Assembly: GCA_913009865.1 (NCBI GenBank)
Contig: CAJVYK010000055.1
Span: 1-11,466 of the forward strand
DNA: 11,466 bases
From: an uncultured bacterium
GTDB taxonomy: Bacteria > Planctomycetota > Phycisphaerae > Sedimentisphaerales > Anaerobacaceae
Reading direction: 5' to 3'
Position 1 is the stretch's first letter. Each line of letters begins with the position of its first letter. The notes beneath the pieces were generated by a model. It made no database searches, was not told the DNA's origin, and saw nothing but the letters and a program-made list of their open reading frames with translations. Below are positions 6,591 to 11,466 of the stretch, one piece after another. The position numbers and the translations under genes were made by a program.

Positions 6591-8459
6591 CTACTCAACC
6601 GTAACGCTTTTTGCAAGGTTTCTGGGCTTGTCAACGTCGTGGCCGCGGAGCACCGCGGCGTGATATGCCAGCAGTTGCAGCGGTATAACGGTCAGCATCG
6701 GCTGTAAAAGTTCCGGTACGTCAGGGACGGTAATCAAATGGTCGGCAAATTGTTTAATGTTCTCATCACCCTCGGTTGCAACAACAATAGTTTTTCCGCC
6801 GCGAGCCCTGACTTCTGCGATGTTGCCCATAATTTTGTCGTATTGCGGCCCGGTTGTGGCAATAAAGACCGCCGGCATATCGTCCACAATCAAAGCAATC
6901 GGGCCGTGCTTCATCTCCGCAGCCGGAAGTCCCTCGGCGTGAATATAGCTTATTTCCTTCAGCTTCAACGCCCCTTCGAGGGCGACCGGATAGTTAAAGC
7001 CCCTGCCGAGGAAAAGCCAGTTGTTCTTCTCGATATTGGCCGCAGCAATCTGCTTAATATGGTCGGATTGTTCCAGTATTCGGCTTATCTTGTCGGGTAT
7101 CAGAGAAAGCTCTTCGATGTAGCTGCCCGCCTGGTCACTGCTGATATGCTTTCTTCTGCCTAATTCTATCGCCAGCATTGTCAGCACCGCCACCTGGCCG
7201 GTAAATGCCTTTGTGCTGGCGACACCAATCTCCGGGCCTACGTGCAAATAAATACCGGCATCGGTAGCTCTGGCAACCGAAGAGCCAACGACATTAACAA
7301 AGCCCAACACGGTTGCCCCCCGCTCTTTGGCCTGCTCTACTGCTGCAAGGGTGTCAGCGGTTTCCCCGGACTGGCTTATAGATATAACCACAGTGCCGTC
7401 TTCGATGATTGGGTTTCGATATCGAAATTCACTTGCGTACTCGGTCTCCGTGGGGATACGCGCCAACTGCTCGAACAAAAACTCACCGACCAGACTGGCA
7501 TGAAAAGCGGTTCCGCAGGCGGTCAGGATAAGGTGTTTAGTTCGTGTCAGCTCGCGCAGATATGAAGCTATACCGCCGAGCACAATTCTATGATTTCGGC
7601 AGTCAACCCTGCCGCCCATACAGGTGCTCAGGGCCTTGGGCTGCTCAAAAATCTCCTTGAGCATATGATGCTTAAAATCACCCAGTTCAATCTGATCCAG
7701 TGAAAATTCAATCTGCTTCAGCTCTTTGCCCACAGTAACATTATCGATGGTTTTAGTACGAAATCCCTTCGGGTCGATAACAATCATCTCATTGTCGGCA
7801 AGGTATATTGCCTGAGTCGTATGCTCCACAATTGCAGAAGCATCCGAGGCCAGAATATACTCGTTATCGCCGACGCCCAGAATCAAGGGGCTTCCCTTTT
7901 TCGCTCCGATGAGCATATCGGGAAAATCTGAGCAAACAATCACCAGCCCGTAAGTACCCTGCAATTCACCGAGAGCATGCTGAACCGCCCATTCGAATTT
8001 GTTTTGCCCGTCGGATTGTTTCTTTTGTTCACCTTCGTCGCCTTTGTCATAGAAATAGCCGATTAAGTTTGCTATCACCTCAGTATCGGTTTCGCTGGCA
8101 AATTCCGTGCCTTTGGTTTCCAGCCACTTCCTCAGTGTACCGTAGTTTTCGATAATACCGTTATGAGCAATGGCGATTTTTCCGGTATAGTCAAGATGCG
8201 GATGTGCATTGATGGTGTTCGGCTCGCCGTGGGTGGCCCAGCGGGTATGTCCGATACCGAGAGTATCTGCACTGTCCGGCTCATCTAAAATTTCTTCCAG
8301 TGCGCTGATTCTGCCGCTGGTTTTTTTGACCCTTATGGCGCCGCTACCCAATAGCGCCACGCCCGCCGAGTCATACCCGCGGTACTCTAATCGCTTCAGT
8401 CCCTCTACAAGAATTGGTTGTGCAATCTTTTTTCCCAGATAAGCTACTATACCGCACAT
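6591..8459 (-). CDS. glmS: Glutamine--fructose-6-phosphate aminotransferase (isomerizing)
   Basis: GlmS makes glucosamine-6-phosphate from fructose-6-phosphate and glutamine in the cytoplasm, the first committed step towards UDP-GlcNAc for peptidoglycan and other amino sugars. The protein is 622 residues against about 609 for the E. coli enzyme. Cys2 (MCGIVAYLG) becomes the N-terminal nucleophile after Met removal. Glutaminase motifs HTRWATHG (71-78), AHNG (98-101) and SETDTE (122-127) follow. The two sugar-isomerase (SIS) domains show SISQSGET (360-367), STKAFT (415-420), EGALKLKEISY (495-505) and the canonical C-terminus KSVTVE. A charged, low-complexity stretch at 138-153 accounts for the extra length. 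A ribosome site AAAGGGAA lies about 8 bases upstream. The gene starts 33 bases after the glycyl radical enzyme stop, so it may share that transcript. A TATAAT-like sequence in the gap lacks a clear -35. Confidence 0.98.
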   Translation of the reverse strand: MCGIVAYLGKKIAQPILVEGLKRLEYRGYDSAGVALLGSGAIRVKKTSGRISALEEILDEPDSADTLGIGHTRWATHGEPNTINAHPHLDYTGKIAIAHNGIIENYGTLRKWLETKGTEFASETDTEVIANLIGYFYDKGDEGEQKKQSDGQNKFEWAVQHALGELQGTYGLVIVCSDFPDMLIGAKKGSPLILGVGDNEYILASDASAIVEHTTQAIYLADNEMIVIDPKGFRTKTIDNVTVGKELKQIEFSLDQIELGDFKHHMLKEIFEQPKALSTCMGGRVDCRNHRIVLGGIASYLRELTRTKHLILTACGTAFHASLVGEFLFEQLARIPTETEYASEFRYRNPIIEDGTVVISISQSGETADTLAAVEQAKERGATVLGFVNVVGSSVARATDAGIYLHVGPEIGVASTKAFTGQVAVLTMLAIELGRRKHISSDQAGSYIEELSLIPDKISRILEQSDHIKQIAAANIEKNNWLFLGRGFNYPVALEGALKLKEISYIHAEGLPAAEMKHGPIALIVDDMPAVFIATTGPQYDKIMGNIAEVRARGGKTIVVATEGDENIKQFADHLITVPDVPELLQPMLTVIPLQLLAYHAAVLRGHDVDKPRNLAKSVTVE

Positions 8460-8492
8460 ATCATATTCCCTTTAATTATATAAAATCCAAGT

Positions 8493-10595
8493 TCAAACCC
8501 TGTATTCGTGTCGTGCAATAATCTGATCCTGATACTCAGGGGCCAATTCACAGAAGTAACCGCTCCATCCCCATACGCGCACTATAAGGTTCTTATGGGC
8601 CTGGGGATTTTTTCTGGCGTCTTTGAGAGTTTCAGTATTCAGAGTATTCAACTGCAGCTGCTGTCCACCTAACTGTGCAAAGCTGCGCACAAACATAGCC
8701 ACTTTACGCATCGATTGTTTGTCAGAAAACAAGGTGTCTGAAAGTTCCATAGTGATTGGACCGCCGTTGCATATACGCCGGTAATTGATTTTTGAAAAGG
8801 ACTGAAGGACACTGACAGGGCCGCGAACCGCAGCGCTAAGCGCAGGAGAAAGATTAGCGCTGAAAAGCTCACCTTCCTTACGGCCCTCTGCGGTCGCCCC
8901 GACCGCTTTTTCTCCCCGTGCCAGCCAGAGATAGTACATAGCAGAGCCGGAGCCCGGCCGGATAATCCCCCCCCTGCCGTTATCTTTGACCGCTTCGCAG
9001 GCATCGGCGAAGAAATCGAACAGTTTGACAAGCAAACTGTCTGCATAGTCATCGTTGTTGCCAACCTTCGGCGCATCGCTGACCAGTTTTTCACGCATCG
9101 ATTCGTAACCTTCATAGTTATTATCGAGCGCTTCGAGAAGTTCTTCGAAGCCGATACTTTTTTCATCGAAGACAAACTTTTTCACTGCCGCAAGTGCATC
9201 AGCGGCGTCAGCCGCACATGCCCCGTGAATACCATAGTTATTGTACCTTGCGCCTTTCGAGAGGTCCCGACCGCGTTCGAGGCAATCATCCATCAATACC
9301 GAATAATAAGGTGCAGGCGGCAAAATCAGATTAGATTTTATCTTCACAATTTTCTTTACCTGACGGCCGATATCTTCGGCCACTCGCCGCAAGATACCCT
9401 CGAAGCCGTCTTTGGCCGCCAGACTGCTGCGGATACCTCTATCCACCGCCTCCGGCATAGAAACAGCATCCACATTGACGATTTCCATCCCCTTTCCGGG
9501 TATTATAAATTCCCAGCAGGCAGCCACGGTATAATCACGGGCGTCTTCAATATCATAGCCATGCTCAACCAGGGCGCCAATTACCACATCGTCGTTACTG
9601 TATTGCGGAAACCCCAGGCCTTTGCGGGTCAGTTCAGCCGCCAACTCTAATAAATCCAGATCCGTCTTGGAACTAATTCTCAGATTTATTTTCGGGTCAA
9701 TCATCTCTGCCGCACACGCCACACGCAGCGCCATCCATGTCAGTTCATTAACGCCCTCCGAGCCATCCCGCTTGACCCCGCCAACCATCAGGGACTGGCC
9801 GTTATCTCCCTGCTGAACGCCCGGGTAAAGGTCGCTGTCTTTATTGAGAGAAATAAAGAACTCAGCGAGCAGCTCTTCGGCTTCGGCGATATTCAGCCGG
9901 GAAGTGTCGAGGTCCGCCTTTAGATACGGCCACATATACTGATCGAACCGGCCGAGGCCGACATGGTAGTGCGAGCTTATCCAGACCACGGCCTGCAAGA
10001 GCCGCAGTGATTGCAGCGCTTCGTGAAAGGTTCGCGGCGGATGCGCCGGCACGTGCTCCAGAATCTCAGCGATTTCTTCGCAGCCAATCCGGCGTGCCGC
10101 CTGAGCGTGTTTTTGCGCTAAAGCCAGGACAGCATCAATAGCTTCTATAGCGCAGTCCAGGAACTCGACGGCCTCAGAATCGCCGGCCAATCGCCTGCGC
10201 GTATCCATCGCCACTGTTTTTCGCTTTGAGAGACCCTGCGAAAGTACGTGCCCCCAGTTGGCGCAAATATTGCTGATTGGCCCTAATTCGTGCAGTGAGC
10301 CGGCGGCGGTAATCTGCTTCCATTGCAGGGGTGAATAAATGTGAGCAACTTCGGGGACGGTCCGTGTGAAAACGATTTTTTCATCCGGCTCGATACAAGG
10401 CCGCTCAGCTTCACACATTCGCCGTGTCAGCCGGGACATACGCCTGGGCCAGGAAAGCTGTTCGGCTTCACATTCGGTAAGTACATCCGGGGCTTGGGCT
10501 TGACGGAATTTTTTGTGTGTCCCATCGCGCACCCTCTGTTTCATTATTTGGAGTCGCTCGGTCAAATGTGTTGTCAAACCCAGCTTTTGCATCAT
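8493..10595 (-). CDS. Glycyl radical enzyme of unassigned subfamily (PFL-like fold)
   Basis: An oxygen-sensitive radical enzyme of the pyruvate formate-lyase/dehydratase superfamily, 700 residues long, at the short end for the family (commonly about 750-850). The PFL domain covers most of it, with QQGDNGQSLMVGG (261-273) and ARDYTVAACWEF (352-363). The thiyl-radical residue is predicted as Cys360, with Glu362 as in the Cys-x-Glu pattern of dehydratases and C-S or C-N lyases. Pyruvate formate-lyase has adjacent cysteines instead, so the common PFL label is wrong. The C-terminal glycyl radical motif is RVWGWSGYF with Gly676; Trp replaces the usual small residue before it and the usual Tyr after it. 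The activase gene is divergent next door. The start at 10595 (ATGATG) has no Shine-Dalgarno and lies 3 bases after a TATAAT box; Met18 is an alternative start. Substrate unknown; a polyol or sugar-derived compound is only suggested by neighbours. Confidence 0.9.
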   Translation of the reverse strand: MMQKLGLTTHLTERLQIMKQRVRDGTHKKFRQAQAPDVLTECEAEQLSWPRRMSRLTRRMCEAERPCIEPDEKIVFTRTVPEVAHIYSPLQWKQITAAGSLHELGPISNICANWGHVLSQGLSKRKTVAMDTRRRLAGDSEAVEFLDCAIEAIDAVLALAQKHAQAARRIGCEEIAEILEHVPAHPPRTFHEALQSLRLLQAVVWISSHYHVGLGRFDQYMWPYLKADLDTSRLNIAEAEELLAEFFISLNKDSDLYPGVQQGDNGQSLMVGGVKRDGSEGVNELTWMALRVACAAEMIDPKINLRISSKTDLDLLELAAELTRKGLGFPQYSNDDVVIGALVEHGYDIEDARDYTVAACWEFIIPGKGMEIVNVDAVSMPEAVDRGIRSSLAAKDGFEGILRRVAEDIGRQVKKIVKIKSNLILPPAPYYSVLMDDCLERGRDLSKGARYNNYGIHGACAADAADALAAVKKFVFDEKSIGFEELLEALDNNYEGYESMREKLVSDAPKVGNNDDYADSLLVKLFDFFADACEAVKDNGRGGIIRPGSGSAMYYLWLARGEKAVGATAEGRKEGELFSANLSPALSAAVRGPVSVLQSFSKINYRRICNGGPITMELSDTLFSDKQSMRKVAMFVRSFAQLGGQQLQLNTLNTETLKDARKNPQAHKNLIVRVWGWSGYFCELAPEYQDQIIARHEYRV

Positions 10596-10598
10596 ACT

Positions 10599-10627
10599 AT
10601 TATACGCTTTTAATATCTTTATGTAAA
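10599..10627 (-). promoter_or_regulatory. Strong promoter candidate for the glycyl radical enzyme gene
   Basis: On the minus strand TTTACA (10627-10622), exactly 17 bases, and TATAAT (10604-10599). The -35 matches 5 of 6 and the -10 matches 6 of 6 of the sigma-70 consensus. The -10 ends three bases before the ATG at 10595, which puts the transcript start at or within the first codons. It would also drive glmS if the two are co-transcribed. Confidence 0.7.
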
Positions 10628-10630
10628 GGT

Positions 10631-10646
10631 GTCAAAAAAACTTGAC
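10631..10646. promoter_or_regulatory. Inverted repeat, possible operator between divergent promoters
   Basis: GTCAA (10631-10635), six bases, TTGAC (10642-10646). It overlaps the -35 of the activase promoter candidate and lies 3 bases upstream of the -35 of the opposite promoter, a position from which one regulator could affect both. The five-base arms are short, so chance occurrence is possible. It does not match the FNR or CRP consensus. Confidence 0.35.
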
Positions 10647-10670
10647 TGGAATTCATCTTTTTTCTATTGT
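10642..10670 (+). promoter_or_regulatory. Promoter candidate for the activase gene
   Basis: TTGACT (10642-10647), a 17-base spacer and TATTGT (10665-10670). The -35 matches 5 of 6 and the -10 matches 4 of 6 consensus bases. The -10 ends five bases before the ATG at 10676, so transcription would begin at about the start codon. An alternative is TTGTCA (10571-10576), 18 bases, TACTAT (10595-10600), which would give a leader of about 70 bases. Confidence 0.45.
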
Positions 10671-10675
10671 CCGTT

Positions 10676-11446
10676 ATGGGCACTGTTTTTGACATAAAGG
10701 AATTTGCCGTTCATGACGGCCCCGGCATTCGCACCACGGTCTTTCTGAAGGGCTGCCCGCTTTTTTGTTCGTGGTGTCATAACCCCGAGGGCATCTCGTC
10801 AAAACCGCAGGTTATGTGCGGTTCAGGCGGTGAAAGGATAGCAGGCAAAGAATATACACCGGAAGAATTAGCCGCCATCCTCAACGGCCAGGCCGAGGTT
10901 CTGCGTACCAACGAAGGAGGCGTTACTTTTTCGGGCGGCGAACCGCTTTGCCAGACGAAATTTGTCGCCGAAGTAATAGAGCTGCTCAATAATATTCATA
11001 TAGTCCTGGACACTTGCGGCTATGGCAGCGAAGAGGATTTCCGTCTGCTGGCCGGCAAATCAGACCTTGTATATTTCGACCTCAAGCTGATAGACGCAAA
11101 AGCTCACCGGCATCATACCGGCGCCGGGAATGAACCGATTCTGCACAATTTGAAAATTTTGAGCACTATGGCCAAGCCGTTCATAATCCGTGTCCCGCTT
11201 ATCCCGCAGGTAACCGACACCGACCGGAACCTCTCTGCCATCGCTTCGGCAATTCGCAATCTACAGGGTCTTGCCTGCGTGGAGTTATTGCCCTATAATA
11301 AAGCCGCTGCGGGAAAGTACAAAAGCGCAGGTGTGGAATTCAGGCCTACGTATGAGCAGTGGCGAGAAGTAAATATAAACCAGTCAATTTTTACCGATGC
11401 CGGCTTAAAGGTACGGGTAGTCGGCCAACAAAAACGTAAAGCGTGA
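10676..11446 (+). CDS. Glycyl radical enzyme activating enzyme (radical SAM), short type
   Basis: Uses S-adenosylmethionine and a [4Fe-4S] cluster to place the glycyl radical on the neighbouring enzyme (Gly676). With the ATG at 10676 it has 256 residues. The opening GTVFDIKEFAVHDGPGIRTT is typical of the family. The cluster-binding CxxxCxxC is Cys27, Cys31 and Cys34 (GCPLFCSWCHNPE), and the SAM-binding GGE sits in TFSGGEPL. Most activases of non-PFL glycyl radical enzymes carry an extra cysteine-rich ferredoxin-like insert after the first motif. Here that stretch holds one cysteine (QVMCGSGG), so the insert is absent, as in PFL activase. A TTG at 10667 in frame would add three residues; I prefer the ATG because it gives the usual family N-terminus. 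Neither start has a Shine-Dalgarno. The gene is divergent from its partner, with 80 bases between the two start codons. Confidence 0.93.
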   Translation: MGTVFDIKEFAVHDGPGIRTTVFLKGCPLFCSWCHNPEGISSKPQVMCGSGGERIAGKEYTPEELAAILNGQAEVLRTNEGGVTFSGGEPLCQTKFVAEVIELLNNIHIVLDTCGYGSEEDFRLLAGKSDLVYFDLKLIDAKAHRHHTGAGNEPILHNLKILSTMAKPFIIRVPLIPQVTDTDRNLSAIASAIRNLQGLACVELLPYNKAAAGKYKSAGVEFRPTYEQWREVNINQSIFTDAGLKVRVVGQQKRKA

Positions 11447-11466
11447 AAAGATTAACCGGTGAGAAG

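Noticed and set aside
8460..8492. glmS ribozyme upstream of glmS
   Set aside because: The gap is only 33 bases, far too short for the ribozyme, and it shows no related structure.
8493..10595. Pyruvate formate-lyase (pflB) as the identity of the radical enzyme
   Set aside because: The adjacent Cys-Cys pair of PFL is absent; the site reads ACWEF with a Cys-x-Glu pattern, and the protein is shorter than PFL.
11447..11466. Possible start of a next plus-strand gene (GTG at 11459)
   Set aside because: Too few bases remain to see a reading frame, and no ribosome site precedes it.

Overview
The window looks like one end of a metagenome-derived bacterial contig. Bases 1-66 are not biological: they match a full Illumina i7 (P7) adapter with its index, and genomic sequence starts at about base 67. 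The gene content suggests an anaerobic member of the Planctomycetota, possibly Phycisphaerae. The reasons are several Gfo/Idh/MocA oxidoreductases, two with twin-arginine signals of the planctomycete style, paired with TIM-barrel sugar isomerase-like proteins, and an oxygen-sensitive glycyl radical enzyme. This taxonomic assignment is inference from protein style; no rRNA or marker gene is present.

Layout. Seven genes lie on the minus strand, read from right to left: a glycyl radical enzyme (10595-8493), glmS (8459-6591), a cytoplasmic Gfo/Idh/MocA oxidoreductase (6371-5199), a cytoplasmic TIM-barrel isomerase-like protein (4955-3960), a Tat-exported Gfo/Idh/MocA oxidoreductase (3910-2474), an exported TIM-barrel protein (2300-1389), and a second Tat-exported Gfo/Idh/MocA oxidoreductase cut by the contig end (1361 to 67). 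One gene, the radical-SAM activase of the glycyl radical enzyme (10676-11446), is divergent on the plus strand. The 80-base gap between the glycyl radical enzyme and its activase holds two face-to-face promoter candidates and a small inverted repeat. Both -10 boxes lie only a few bases from the start codons, so both messages may be leaderless.

How the genes may work together. The left 6.3 kb is a carbohydrate-oxidation module: three NAD(P)-dependent sugar dehydrogenase-like proteins and two isomerase/epimerase/lyase-like TIM barrels, divided between cytoplasm and cell envelope. This resembles the paired Gfo/Idh/MocA plus AP_endonuc_2-fold enzymes known from keto-sugar and oxidative glycoside-cleaving pathways, but the substrate cannot be read from sequence. 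The right part combines an essential amino-sugar enzyme (GlmS) with a divergent, unassigned glycyl radical enzyme. Its active-site pattern (Cys-Trp-Glu) excludes pyruvate formate-lyase, yet its activase is the short type without the extra ferredoxin domain.

The intergenic regions at about 2317-2466 and 4975-5187 carry two inverted copies of one repeat element. A hairpin in it keeps its pairing through a compensatory change. One copy contains a 15-base tandem duplication, and the other a long-loop insertion and a promoter candidate. No tRNA, rRNA, CRISPR array, insertion sequence or transposase was seen.
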